A stretch of DNA of 64,000 nt, taken from the NCBI GenBank assembly GCA_030682475.1, contig JAUXOA010000028.1, positions 35,527 to 99,526 on the forward strand, given 5' to 3'. This DNA comes from Rhodoferax sp. (lineage in GTDB: Bacteria; Pseudomonadota; Gammaproteobacteria; Burkholderiales; Burkholderiaceae_C). The position numbers and the translations under genes were made by a program. Below are positions 1-10,427 of the stretch, piece by piece; within the stretch, counting starts at the first letter, position 1, and each line of letters begins with the position of its first letter. The notes beneath the pieces are model-generated. The model saw only the letters and a program-made list of their open reading frames with translations. It did no database searches and was not told the DNA's origin.

Positions 1-2
1 AT

Positions 3-359
3 TTAATTGATATTCAAAGCCAGATTCAGAAGCTGCAAAAACAAGCGGGTGAAATCAGAGTCAAAGAGTTTGCCAAAACGGTGCAGGAGATTCTGGTCAA
101 AATGCAGGCGTTTGGCATCACTTTCAAAGATTTACAGCCCGGCAAGGTGCGTGGTGCTAAAGCCAAAGCCAAATCCAAAACTGCGGCAACAGCAAAAAGC
201 GCTGGCAGCAAGGGGAAAAAGAAAGGCGCTACGGTGGTGGCTCCCAAATACCGCGGCCCCAATGGCGAAGCATGGAGCGGCCGTGGTTTGATGCCGCGCT
301 GGCTGGTGGCGCTGGTGGCACAAGGGCAGGCCAGGGAGGACTTCGCCATCAAGAGCTGA
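3..359 (+). CDS. H-NS family nucleoid-associated protein (5' end outside window)
   Basis: This is the C-terminal 118 residues of an H-NS-type DNA-binding protein; the start codon lies before the window. The open frame has an N-terminal helical oligomerisation segment (IQSQIQKLQKQ and onward), a Lys/Ala-rich linker, and the C-terminal DNA-binding motif around YRGPNGEAWSGRG, which matches the family pattern of Tyr-Arg, then a Trp-Ser-Gly-Arg-Gly AT-hook-like loop. Proteins of this family bind curved AT-rich DNA and silence horizontally acquired genes. The stop is followed after 19 bases by the next gene. The family call is secure. Which of the several H-NS paralogues of Burkholderiales this is cannot be decided from the fragment. 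Confidence 0.85.
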   Translation, partial: LIDIQSQIQKLQKQAGEIRVKEFAKTVQEILVKMQAFGITFKDLQPGKVRGAKAKAKSKTAATAKSAGSKGKKKGATVVAPKYRGPNGEAWSGRGLMPRWLVALVAQGQAREDFAIKS

Positions 360-378
360 ATTGAATCAAGGGTGCTGG

Positions 379-3181
<2,803 letters not shown>

Positions 3182-3185
3182 TTCA

Positions 3186-3782
3186 TTGCACACCCTCCAC
3201 GCCACCCCCAGCAAAGAACAGATCGCGCTGCTCCCGGAATTCGACCGTCTGGGGCCAGACCGCATTGCGCTCGTCGCCACCGCCGCACAAGCGCAGCAGG
3301 CGCAGGCCGAGCTCAGGCTCACGACGGTCTGGGGCTTTGATACCGAATCCAAACCGACCTTTGTCAAAGACCAGGTGTCCGATGGGCCGCACATTGTGCA
3401 ACTGGCTACGCTGGACAAGGCCTGGGTGTTTCAGTTGCACGACCCGGCGTGCCGCGTGGTGGTGGCGCAACTGCTGGCCCTGCCGGGTTTCACCAAGGCC
3501 GGCTTTGGCCTGGGTGATGACCGCAAGCGTATCCAGTCCAAGCTGGCCGTGGAGGCGGTGGATGTGCTGGAACTCAACACCGTGTTTCGCCAGCGCGGCT
3601 ACCGCAAAGACATGGGTGTCAAAGGGGCCGTGGCGGTGCTGTTCAACCAGCGCTTCATCAAATCAAAGAAGGCGGCCACGTCCAACTGGTCCCTGCCCAG
3701 CCTGAGTCAGGCCCAACTGGTTTATGCAGCCAATGACGCCTACGCTGCCATTCGCGTGTTCCACGCGCTGGGGCTGGCCTGA
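3186..3782 (+). CDS. 3'-5' exonuclease of the DEDDy (RNase D-like) family
   Basis: Predicted stand-alone 3'-5' exonuclease domain protein of 198 residues. Visible DEDDy residues are Asp52 and Glu54 (GFDTES), a middle GLGDDRKRI acidic motif, and the C-terminal Tyr180-x3-Asp184 (YAANDAY). There is no HRDC domain, so it is shorter than RNase D and resembles small 3'-5' exonuclease-domain proteins that may act on RNA or DNA. The only start giving the full domain is a TTG four bases after the argB stop, suggesting translational coupling to argB; no ATG precedes the catalytic motifs. The physiological substrate cannot be told from sequence. Confidence 0.8.
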   Translation: MHTLHATPSKEQIALLPEFDRLGPDRIALVATAAQAQQAQAELRLTTVWGFDTESKPTFVKDQVSDGPHIVQLATLDKAWVFQLHDPACRVVVAQLLALPGFTKAGFGLGDDRKRIQSKLAVEAVDVLELNTVFRQRGYRKDMGVKGAVAVLFNQRFIKSKKAATSNWSLPSLSQAQLVYAANDAYAAIRVFHALGLA

Positions 3783-3840
3783 CAGCGCGCTTGAATAGAT
3801 TCGGGTTGTGCTGCCATTCTTAAACCCTGGCCATCGTCAA

Positions 3841-4224
3841 TCAAACACGTTGCGATATGAAAAACATAGCCGTCCTGATGCCCGCTACCGTTAACAGCAG
3901 CGAACCAAACAGGTGCAGCGCGGCGGTGCCAAAGGCCAGCGCATAGCGCTGCTGCCCCAACAGGCCAACCACTTCCGCCGAGAAGCTCGAAAACGTGGTG
4001 AGGCCGCCCAGAAGACCCGTCACCAGCGCCAGGCGCCAGACCGGGTCCAGATGGGGCAGAGCCTGAAACACGGCGACGCACAGGCCCACCAGGTAGCCGC
4101 CGATGAGGTTGGCGGCGAGGGTGCCAAAGGGAATGACGGCGCCCGGGTTAAGCCACAGGCCCAAACCCCAGCGCGCCAGGGCGCCGATGCTGGCACCGAT
4201 ACAAATGGCGAGGACAGAGATCAT
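3841..4224 (-). CDS. crcB: Fluoride channel CrcB/Fluc
   Basis: Small membrane protein (127 residues, four membrane helices) that forms a dual-topology dimer and exports fluoride. Family marks are the conserved Asn39 in GTLAANLIGG and the GLLGGLTTFSSFS segment (70-82), which holds the Phe and Ser/Thr residues lining the fluoride path. It is convergent with the exonuclease gene upstream. I looked for a fluoride riboswitch in the roughly 100 bases before the start and did not recognise one. Confidence 0.95.
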   Translation of the reverse strand: MISVLAICIGASIGALARWGLGLWLNPGAVIPFGTLAANLIGGYLVGLCVAVFQALPHLDPVWRLALVTGLLGGLTTFSSFSAEVVGLLGQQRYALAFGTAALHLFGSLLLTVAGIRTAMFFISQRV

Positions 4225-4330
4225 GAGGCCACCATCATAAGGGGTGGCTTTTCTCTACATCTTGACCGGCAACCAGGTGACGATACCGGGGAGGACTTAG
4301 ATCAGAGCCACGGCGGCGCACATCAAGAAG

Positions 4331-5036
4331 TAAAGTGGACCCCTGAGTCAAGACAATTTTGAACTCAGTTTAAGTTGCACTCGATTGCACACACAGCTGG
4401 ACGGCGCTGCCCCGGTTTTTTGCATTCGGTACTCCTGATATTTCCAATCTATCTTCCTCGAACGCAGTCCCTGTGGAGCGCAGCGCAATTGGGAGTCCCT
4501 GTACGGTGCGGTATTTGTCCACTCAAGTTCGACACTTCCGGCGCGCAAGTCCTTGATTTCATTAGAAACGGGCTTAACGAGGTCTGAGGGTGTCGGTGGT
4601 GTCAATTCCAGGGCGGCAAACAGCGACTTCTGGGCGGGCGTCATCTCGGTCAACCTGATCAAAGTTTTACCGTCCGTTATTTGTACCGCCTCGATTTTTT
4701 TTGAGCCAGTCGAGCTCCATTTTTAGGCGCCCGATTTCGCCATACAGTCGATCCGGTTCGCTATGAGCAGCCACCGGTTGGGGCCCCCGTTTGCCCTCAA
4801 ACAGCGACTTGGCCTGTTCCTGGCTTTCCTTCTTCCACTGGCTGACCTGCACCGGATGGACACCGTACTCCTGAGCAATCTCATTGATCGTCTTGACTCC
4901 CCGCAAGGCTTCCAGTCCGACCTTCGCCTTGAACTCCGGCAGGTGAACTTTGCGTTTCTTCGTTTCACTCATGATTCCCCATTTCTTGCGACAGTGTCCT
5001 GCTTAAACTGCTGTCTCAAATCTGGGGTCCACTTTA
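4331..5036. mobile_element. IS3-family remnant with orfA but no orfB
   Basis: The element is bounded by terminal inverted repeats TAAAGTGGACCCC (4331-4343) and GGGGTCCACTTTA (5024-5036), with weaker similarity further in. At about 706 bp it is roughly half the length of a complete IS3-type element. orfA is complete, but the stretch 4344-4666 has no recognisable DDE transposase sequence in any frame; only a 104-residue open frame of unknown nature (4348-4662, minus) is present. No flanking target-site duplication is visible (AGAAG on the left, GTTCG on the right), so the copy is probably old and immobile on its own. Confidence 0.8.
4667..4972 (-). CDS. IS3-family transposase OrfA
   Basis: This is the first reading frame of an IS3-group transposase (101 residues). 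It has an N-terminal helix-turn-helix of the transposase-8 type (FKAKVGLEALRG through YGVHPVQVSQWKKE, about 10-48) and a C-terminal helical stretch with repeated acidic and leucine residues ending in DWLKKN, as in OrfA proteins that would be joined to OrfB by frameshifting. OrfB is missing, so no active OrfAB transposase can be made from this locus. It could still bind the element ends or act on related copies elsewhere. Confidence 0.88.
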   Translation of the reverse strand: MSETKKRKVHLPEFKAKVGLEALRGVKTINEIAQEYGVHPVQVSQWKKESQEQAKSLFEGKRGPQPVAAHSEPDRLYGEIGRLKMELDWLKKNRGGTNNGR

Positions 5037-5174
5037 GTTCGAGATTTGCACGCCGGGCGGGGGTGGCTTCGGCGGGTAAGGTAAACTGGCACGCTGGCGG
5101 GCGATGTGTACCCTCGCTGAGCCGGGTGCATCAGGGCATCGAGTTGTCAAGTTATCTGGATTTTGGAGAAGGCC

Positions 5175-6023
5175 ATGTCGGCGCTTGGAGATCAGCCAAA
5201 ATATCTGAATCGACCTCAGCGGTACTGGCTGGTGTTCAGCGTCATGCTGGTGCTGGGCCTTGGCTCTTACGCCTGGATCAATCATGTGCTGGCCGAGCCA
5301 GCCATGGCCGCACTGCTGGCGGTCTGCGCGATGGTGCTGGTCGGTATGCCTATCGTGTTGAGTGTCCGACTGCAGCTTGTACGCGAGCAACGAGACCGCG
5401 CGTTGGCGCGGTCCAGTGCGACAGAGCGGCAGATGTCGGACCTGCAGCGAAACTATGATCTCCGAGTGGATCAGCGTGTGGCGCGGCGGACGCAAGAGTT
5501 ACAAAACGAGATTGCAGACCTTCACGCCAGAGAGAAGTTGCTGGAGGTTGAGGCCCATCACGATAGCCTGACAGGCTTGGCCAATCGCAACCTGCTGGCA
5601 GACCGCTTCCATTTTGCGGTGGAGCGGTCCAAGCGTAGCGGCAAGTCGCTTGCCATTTTGATGATTTTTTTGAATGATTTCAAGACGGTCAAAGATAACT
5701 ACGGCCGTGCTGCCGAAGACACGGTTCTAATTACCATGGCCAGACGCCTGGTCGGTGCGGTAAGGGGTACCGATACGGTTGCCCGGCTGGGCGCGGACCA
5801 GTTCGTACTGATGATTGAATCCATCGAAGATCCGCAAGTACTCGTTCATATTGGCCAAAAACTGATTGACAAGGTATCCGCTACGATCGTTTTGGAAAAT
5901 GGTGTGGTTGTGAATAACGGTGTCAGTGTAGGTCTGGCTGTGTACCCGGATGATGGTGCCGATATGAATGACTTGCTGAGCATCGCCGATCAAGCCCTGT
6001 ATGAGTGCAAGTCACCAGAGTAA
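5175..6023 (+). CDS. Membrane-anchored GGDEF-domain protein with degenerate active site
   Basis: The 282-residue protein has two N-terminal membrane helices (about 16-37 and 43-65), a coiled-coil stretch (about 66-125) and a C-terminal diguanylate-cyclase fold beginning at HDSLTGLANRNLL. Signature positions are altered: the GGDEF loop reads GADQF (206-210), and the metal-binding aspartate strand reads MIFLNDFK where active enzymes have a D-L-D core. The usual ND-x-x-GH-x-x-GD reads KDNYGRAAED. It therefore probably lacks c-di-GMP synthesis and may act as a receptor or scaffold. I chose the ATG at 5175 because GGAG lies six bases ahead of it. It stands alone next to the IS remnant. Confidence 0.85.
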   Translation: MSALGDQPKYLNRPQRYWLVFSVMLVLGLGSYAWINHVLAEPAMAALLAVCAMVLVGMPIVLSVRLQLVREQRDRALARSSATERQMSDLQRNYDLRVDQRVARRTQELQNEIADLHAREKLLEVEAHHDSLTGLANRNLLADRFHFAVERSKRSGKSLAILMIFLNDFKTVKDNYGRAAEDTVLITMARRLVGAVRGTDTVARLGADQFVLMIESIEDPQVLVHIGQKLIDKVSATIVLENGVVVNNGVSVGLAVYPDDGADMNDLLSIADQALYECKSPE

Positions 6024-6068
6024 TGAATCTGCATCAGGGATGCTTGAATTGGAGCTGAAGTTGCCTTG

Positions 6069-6365
6069 TTACTTCTTGGCAGCCGGTGCCGCTGCTGCGC
6101 CCTTGTAGGCGGCGCCGTTCACGGTCATGCCTTCGGCGGAAAACTTGGCTGCATTGGCTTCGCCCACGCCCTTGACGCGCGCCACGAAGTCATTCCAGTC
6201 CTTGAAGTTGCCTCGTCTGCGCTCGTCCAGAATCTTGCTGGACATGGCCGGGCCGATGCCCTTGATGCTGTCCAGTTCGGCAGCGCCTGCCTGGTTCACG
6301 TCCACTGCGGCAAAGCAGGCGGCAGCGTACAACAGGGTCACCAGGGCCAGGATTTTTTTCAACAT
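6069..6365 (-). CDS. Secreted helix-hairpin-helix protein, ComEA-like
   Basis: A 98-residue protein with a signal peptide (cleavage near CFA-AVD) and one ComEA-type helix-hairpin-helix DNA-binding unit (VNQAGAAELDSIKGIGP through FVARVKGVG), then an Ala-rich tail. ComEA proteins bind incoming double-stranded DNA in the periplasm during natural transformation. This short version lacks the membrane anchor of Gram-positive ComEA, as is usual in Gram-negatives. It follows hldD on the same strand with a 35-base gap. The role in DNA uptake is inferred from the family. Confidence 0.85.
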   Translation of the reverse strand: MLKKILALVTLLYAAACFAAVDVNQAGAAELDSIKGIGPAMSSKILDERRRGNFKDWNDFVARVKGVGEANAAKFSAEGMTVNGAAYKGAAAAPAAKK

Positions 6366-6400
6366 GAATCAACTCCTGAAGGTTAATAGTACAAGAACGC

Positions 6401-7420
6401 TCAGGCCTGGCTGGCCATCCACTGTACATATTTCGACACGCCGGCCTGTACATCGGCAAACCGGTGGTCGCAGCCGGTGGTACGCAAGGCGGTCAAGTCG
6501 GCCTGGGTGTAACACTGGTACTTGCCGCGCAGGGCATCCGGGAAGGGGATGTACTCAATCAGGCCGGCTGTGGTGATGGCTTCCAGCGACAATGCGGCCT
6601 CACCCCGGAGGCTCCGCATGGCGTTCACCACGGCACTGGCCACGTCGTTGAAGGGCTGAGCACGGCCGCTGCCCAGATTGAAAATGCCGGAGTGTCCGGG
6701 ATGGTCATAGAACCAGAGGTTGACCGCCACCACGTCGTCAATAAAAATGAAATCGCGCATTTGCGCACCCGGGCCATAGCCGCCGTAATCACCAAACAGT
6801 TTGACCCTCCCATCGACTGCAAACTGCTTGAACTGGTGAAAGGCGACGCTGGCCATGCGGCCTTTGTGCTGCTCGCGCGGCCCATACACATTGAAGTAGC
6901 GAAAGCCCACCACCTGGCCAGTTTTTCCGGCGACCGAGCGCTGAAAATCAACGCCACACTCGCGGCGCATACGCTGGTCAAACAGCAGCTTGGAGTAGCC
7001 ATACACATTGAGCGGTCGCTCAAACGCCGGGTCTTCCCTGAACGTGTCGGCGCCGCCGTAGGTCGCAGCGCTGGAGGCGTACAAGAGTCGCGCCCCGTGT
7101 TTCTGGCAAGCGTGGAACAAGCTCATGGAAGTGGCGTAGTTGTTGTCCATCATGTACTTGCCATTGGATTCCATGGTGTCGCTGCAGGCGCCTTCGTGAA
7201 ACACGGCCTCGACCTGGCCGAAGGAGCCCTGGGCGAACAGCTCATAGAACACGCCGGCATCCACGTAGTCCAAAATTTGTCGATCAGCGAGGTTGCGAAA
7301 CTTGTCACCTTGCGTCAGGTCATCCACCGCGATGATGTCGTCAATGCCGCGCGCATTCAGTCCTTTGATGAGGTTGCTGCCAATAAAACCCGCAGCCCCG
7401 GTGACGACGATTCGGGTCAT
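6401..7420 (-). CDS. hldD: ADP-L-glycero-D-manno-heptose 6-epimerase
   Basis: Converts ADP-D-glycero-D-manno-heptose to the L-glycero form, the last step in making the activated heptose for the LPS inner core. The 339-residue extended SDR has the NAD(P) motif [10 protein letters not shown] (7-16), Ser117/118 in YASSAAT, and the catalytic Tyr140-x3-Lys144 (YGYSK). The C-terminal region carries the family motif [10 protein letters not shown]. Its ATG overlaps the stop of the heptose kinase gene by four bases (ATGA), so the two are translationally coupled. Confidence 0.96.
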   Translation of the reverse strand: MTRIVVTGAAGFIGSNLIKGLNARGIDDIIAVDDLTQGDKFRNLADRQILDYVDAGVFYELFAQGSFGQVEAVFHEGACSDTMESNGKYMMDNNYATSMSLFHACQKHGARLLYASSAATYGGADTFREDPAFERPLNVYGYSKLLFDQRMRRECGVDFQRSVAGKTGQVVGFRYFNVYGPREQHKGRMASVAFHQFKQFAVDGRVKLFGDYGGYGPGAQMRDFIFIDDVVAVNLWFYDHPGHSGIFNLGSGRAQPFNDVASAVVNAMRSLRGEAALSLEAITTAGLIEYIPFPDALRGKYQCYTQADLTALRTTGCDHRFADVQAGVSKYVQWMASQA

Positions 7421-8358
7421 GAAAATAACTCCTCGTAAGAAACGGTGGCCGTGCCAAATTTACCGACCACCAGCCCGCCGGCCCGATTCGCCAAGGGCAG
7501 GGCCTCGCGCAGGCTCATGCCGGCCGCCACCAACGCGGCCATGGTGGCAATGACGGTATCGCCGGCCCCGGTCACGTCAAACACCTCACGCGCCTGGGCA
7601 CTGACGTGCAGTTGTCCCTGGGCATCAAACAGCGTCATGCCTTCTTCGCTGCGGGTCAGCAGCACGGCGTCCAGCCCAAGCTGCTGGCGCAGATGATGGA
7701 CTTTAGTCTGCAGCTCAGACTCGTCCAGCCAGGGACCAATGACCTGCTGCAACTCGGCCCGGTTGGGGGTGATGAGGCTGGCATTTTGGTAGCGTGAATA
7801 GTCGGCTCCCTTGGGGTCGATCAGGATCGGCTTGCCCGCTGCGCGGGCGCGCGCGATCATGTCGCTGACATGGGCCAGGCCACCCTTGCCGTAATCTGAA
7901 AACAGGACCGCATCGTGTTCCGGCAGCAACTTGGCAAAGGCGGCGCTTTGCGAGGCCAGCACCTCAGTCTTGGGCGTGTTTTCGAAATCAAGGCGCAGCA
8001 ATTGTTGCTGGCGGCCAATCACCCGCAGTTTGACGGTGGTCTTCAGTTCAGCGTCACGGCCAAAGTGTGTGCGGATGCCGGTCCCAACGAGCAGCGCCTC
8101 CAGTTTATGGCTGGCTTCATCCTCACCCACCACGGTGAGCAGCGAGGCTTGTGCCCCCAGCGTCACCACGTTGTAGGCCACGTTGGCAGCTCCGCCATTG
8201 CGCTCTTCTTCGCGCGTGATACGCACAATTGGCACCGGTGCTTCTGGCGAGATGCGGTCCACGGCACCGTACCAGTAGCGGTCCAGCATCACGTCGCCGA
8301 CCACCAATACGCGGGCGGCTGCCATTTTTTCTTTGGAAATATTCATCATCTCTGGCAT
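7417..8358 (-). CDS. hldA: D-glycero-beta-D-manno-heptose-7-phosphate kinase (kinase domain only)
   Basis: PfkB/ribokinase-family kinase acting on D-glycero-D-manno-heptose 7-phosphate in LPS core synthesis. The 313-residue protein has the N-terminal [11 protein letters not shown] sugar-binding motif (21-31), the [11 protein letters not shown] lid region (54-64) and the C-terminal DVTGAGDT catalytic motif with its base Asp. Unlike E. coli HldE it lacks the second, nucleotidyltransferase domain, so a separate hldC should exist elsewhere. The start is uncertain: three in-frame ATGs (8358, 8349, 8346) lie together without a strong ribosome site, and I chose the first. The frame is open to 8472, through a dispersed repeat. 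Confidence 0.9.
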   Translation of the reverse strand: MPEMMNISKEKMAAARVLVVGDVMLDRYWYGAVDRISPEAPVPIVRITREEERNGGAANVAYNVVTLGAQASLLTVVGEDEASHKLEALLVGTGIRTHFGRDAELKTTVKLRVIGRQQQLLRLDFENTPKTEVLASQSAAFAKLLPEHDAVLFSDYGKGGLAHVSDMIARARAAGKPILIDPKGADYSRYQNASLITPNRAELQQVIGPWLDESELQTKVHHLRQQLGLDAVLLTRSEEGMTLFDAQGQLHVSAQAREVFDVTGAGDTVIATMAALVAAGMSLREALPLANRAGGLVVGKFGTATVSYEELFS

Positions 8359-8439
8359 GTTAGTTGTATCCCACGAGGTGGCCGATACGAGGAACGCCGA
8401 GGAACCGGCTTTGCCGGGCCACTGGCGTTGCCCCCTTGA

Positions 8440-8482
8440 GGGGGGAGGCGGCCACACGAAGTGGGCAAGCAACGGGGGGGAG
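8440..8482. repeat. Dispersed intergenic repeat containing CACGAAGTGGGCAAG
   Basis: A C/G-rich tract (CCCCCTTGAGGGGGG) followed by CGGCCACACGAAGTGGGCAAG lies between lapB and hldA. The CACACGAAGTGGGCAAG core recurs at 35896, and a variant (GGACACGAAGTGCCGAGC) lies near 62601. It belongs to a family of short intergenic sequences dispersed in this window. The minus-strand hldA frame runs through it, but codon context and homology suggest it is untranslated. Confidence 0.6.
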
Positions 8483-8489
8483 TGTCATC

Positions 8490-9647
8490 CTATAGCTCCT
8501 CCACCCGCCGGGCTGGGTAACTGTCCCACGCCTGGCAGCCGGGGCAGTGCCAGAAGTGTTGCTTGGCTTCGAAGCCGCAAGCCGCGCAGCGGTAGCGTGT
8601 CAGTGGTTTGACGGCATGGTCCAGCGCCCGTTGTACTTGCGGATGAAATTGCTCGTGTTCGAGCTTTTCGCCGGCAATCCATTTGGCGGCGGCGACCAGC
8701 GACGGCTCACGTTCCAGATGTCGTACGTACCAGTCGCGCGCCGTGGGAGAGGGGCCCGTCACGCTGGCTTCCAGGGTCACGATGGCCTCCAGAACATCCA
8801 GTGAGGGGGAAAGTTCGTAATTTGTTTTGAGCAGTTCCAGTGCGTCGGGCGCGTGCCCTGAGTGAACAGCGAACTCGACCAAAGGTCCGGCGATCAGGGG
8901 TATGGCAGCGGGCGAAAATTGAAGAGATTGCGCAAGTGTTGTGTAGGCGTCTTCTGGTTTGCCCTGGCTGGCCAGCAAGCGGGCGAGATCGAGGCGTGCA
9001 CGTGGCGCAGCAGGTGCCGTGGCTATCGCCTCTTGCAGCAAGGACCGGGCTGGTTCAGTTTCTTGTAGGACCAGGCACGCAGCAGCCTGTTCGCACAGGT
9101 AATGCGCCAGACGGCCATCGAAGTTGCCCTGGTTGGCATGGGCCAGTTTTTGGGCGATCTGCGCGGCCTGCGTCCAGTCACGGCTGCGTTCATAGTTGGC
9201 CAACAGGGCCAGTCGCGCCTGCGCCTCAAAAGGCGTCCCTTCAAGCTTGCGCAAAGCTTCTTCAGCACGGTCGAGCAGGCCGGCTTTGAGATAGTCCAGC
9301 GCCAGTGCATGCTGCGCGCGCTGACGGTCGGCCAGGCTCAAGTCGCCACGTGACAGCAGGTGTTCGTGGATGCGCACTGCACGTTCATATTCGCCACGAC
9401 GGCGAAACAGGTTGCCCAGCGCGAAGTGCAATTCCGACGTATCCGGGTCGCTCTGTACCGCTTCAATAAAAGCGTCAATCGCCTGGTCCTGCTGCTCATT
9501 GAGCAAAAAGTTCAAACCCCTGAAATAAGCTTTCGGGGCTTGCTGATTTTCAATGCGCAACTGACGAAGATCCAGACGCGAGGCAAGCCAGCCCAGCACA
9601 AATGCCAGCGGCAGGCCCAGCAGTATCCAGCTCAGGTCAAAGTCCAT
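8490..9647 (-). CDS. lapB: LPS assembly protein LapB (YciM), TPR with rubredoxin-like zinc finger
   Basis: LapB is an inner-membrane-anchored cytoplasmic protein that controls LPS amount through the FtsH/LpxC pathway and links synthesis to export. The 385-residue protein has an N-terminal membrane helix (about 1-20), a long array of TPR helices (about 35-345) and a C-terminal metal-binding domain with two CxxC pairs (CAACGF and CPGCQAW). E. coli LapB has 389 residues. Starting at the ATG at 9647 gives the expected MDFDLSWILLGLP anchor. The start overlaps the lapA stop by 11 bases, in the usual lapA-lapB order. Confidence 0.95.
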   Translation of the reverse strand: MDFDLSWILLGLPLAFVLGWLASRLDLRQLRIENQQAPKAYFRGLNFLLNEQQDQAIDAFIEAVQSDPDTSELHFALGNLFRRRGEYERAVRIHEHLLSRGDLSLADRQRAQHALALDYLKAGLLDRAEEALRKLEGTPFEAQARLALLANYERSRDWTQAAQIAQKLAHANQGNFDGRLAHYLCEQAAACLVLQETEPARSLLQEAIATAPAAPRARLDLARLLASQGKPEDAYTTLAQSLQFSPAAIPLIAGPLVEFAVHSGHAPDALELLKTNYELSPSLDVLEAIVTLEASVTGPSPTARDWYVRHLEREPSLVAAAKWIAGEKLEHEQFHPQVQRALDHAVKPLTRYRCAACGFEAKQHFWHCPGCQAWDSYPARRVEEL

Positions 9648-9945
9648 GTGGCGCGGGCGGTGACGTGGCTTGCGATGGGGCAGCATCTGACGTGGTCAAG
9701 GTCGTCAAGCCGGCCTGGCTGGCGGCGCGGCGCTGCTTCCACCAACGCGGCACCATGCCCAGGACGCCGACGGCGACCCCGACCGCAAAAGTGCTCAGCA
9801 CGACCAACACCTGCGGCGCGCGCCACTGGGTGCCAAAGAAAAAATGCACAGTGGTGTCCTGTTGGTTGTTCAGAGCGAAGGCAAACAGGGTAAAAAAAAT
9901 GGCTGCCTTAAGTACCCACTTAAGCAGCCACATGAGGTGTTTCAT
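9637..9945 (-). CDS. lapA: LPS assembly protein LapA
   Basis: Small inner-membrane partner of LapB (102 residues) with two hydrophobic helices (about 7-25 and 44-68) separated by the family motif NNQQDTTVHFFFG, followed by a basic cytoplasmic tail. The ATG at 9945 is chosen because GGGGAG lies eight bases ahead. It sits between ihfB and lapB, the conserved order in Burkholderiales, and overlaps lapB by 11 bases. Confidence 0.92.
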   Translation of the reverse strand: MKHLMWLLKWVLKAAIFFTLFAFALNNQQDTTVHFFFGTQWRAPQVLVVLSTFAVGVAVGVLGMVPRWWKQRRAASQAGLTTLTTSDAAPSQATSPPAPHGL

Positions 9946-9976
9946 CTTGTCTCCCCAGTGACGCACCGATTCTAAG

Positions 9977-10288
9977 TCAGGCCTTGTTCTGCTGCTCAAG
10001 CTCGGCGGTGCGTTGATCCACCGCTTCACGCAGGGCTTTGCCGGGTTTGAAGTGGGTCACACGCTTCTCGGGAATAGCCACACTTTCGCCACTGCGTGGA
10101 TTACGTCCCATGCGGGGGGGTCTGCGGTTGATCGAAAAACTGCCAAAACCCCGAATCTCAATGCGGTGTCCGCGCACCAGGGCGTTGTTCACCGCGTCAA
10201 GAATGGCCTTGACGGCAAATTCGGCATCGCGGTGGGTGAGCTGGCCAAAGCGGGCGGCCAGTTCTGCGACAAGGTCGGAGCGCGTCAT
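9977..10288 (-). CDS. ihfB: Integration host factor beta subunit
   Basis: HU/IHF-family DNA-bending protein of 103 residues. With IHF-alpha it forms the heterodimer that bends DNA at specific sites in recombination, replication and sigma-54 transcription. The sequence begins [11 protein letters not shown], has the [16 protein letters not shown] arm region with the intercalating Pro, and ends with the family's [11 protein letters not shown]. It lies downstream of rpsA, the standard position of ihfB, with a structured intergenic stretch between them. Confidence 0.95.
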   Translation of the reverse strand: MTRSDLVAELAARFGQLTHRDAEFAVKAILDAVNNALVRGHRIEIRGFGSFSINRRPPRMGRNPRSGESVAIPEKRVTHFKPGKALREAVDQRTAELEQQNKA

Positions 10289-10310
10289 GGCAGGAAGTAC
10301 TCGATAACCG

Positions 10311-10416
10311 TAGCGAAAAGCCCTAGGCCTAGGCGCCCCGCAGCGAGCCACCGGAATGGACTTGTGGTCCATCAGGATGGCGAGCGAGGAGTAACAAGGG
10401 CATAGGGCTTTGCAGT
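10311..10416. repeat. Long imperfect inverted repeat between rpsA and ihfB
   Basis: AAAGCCCTA (10317-10325) pairs with TAGGGCTTT (10403-10411), and an inner hairpin TGGAC-TTGTG-GTCCA sits at the centre. The arms between are partly complementary. Transcribed from rpsA towards ihfB it would form a long hairpin. It may be an intergenic palindromic repeat or an RNA element separating the two genes' expression. I see no open frame that explains it. Confidence 0.5.
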
Positions 10417-10427
10417 AGGTTGGGCGT

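Noticed and set aside
4225..4330. Possible fluoride riboswitch upstream of crcB
   Set aside because: The minus-strand leader contains a GATGG-like piece but I could not form the conserved crcB-motif helices or pseudoknot.
4348..4662. 104-residue open frame in the IS remnant as a gene
   Set aside because: No recognisable domain, runs into the terminal repeat, and occupies the place of a lost orfB; treated as non-genic filler.
8359..8472. N-terminal extension of the heptose kinase to 8472
   Set aside because: The extension translates a dispersed G-rich repeat and is not seen in the family; the PfkB domain begins near the ATG cluster at 8346-8358.
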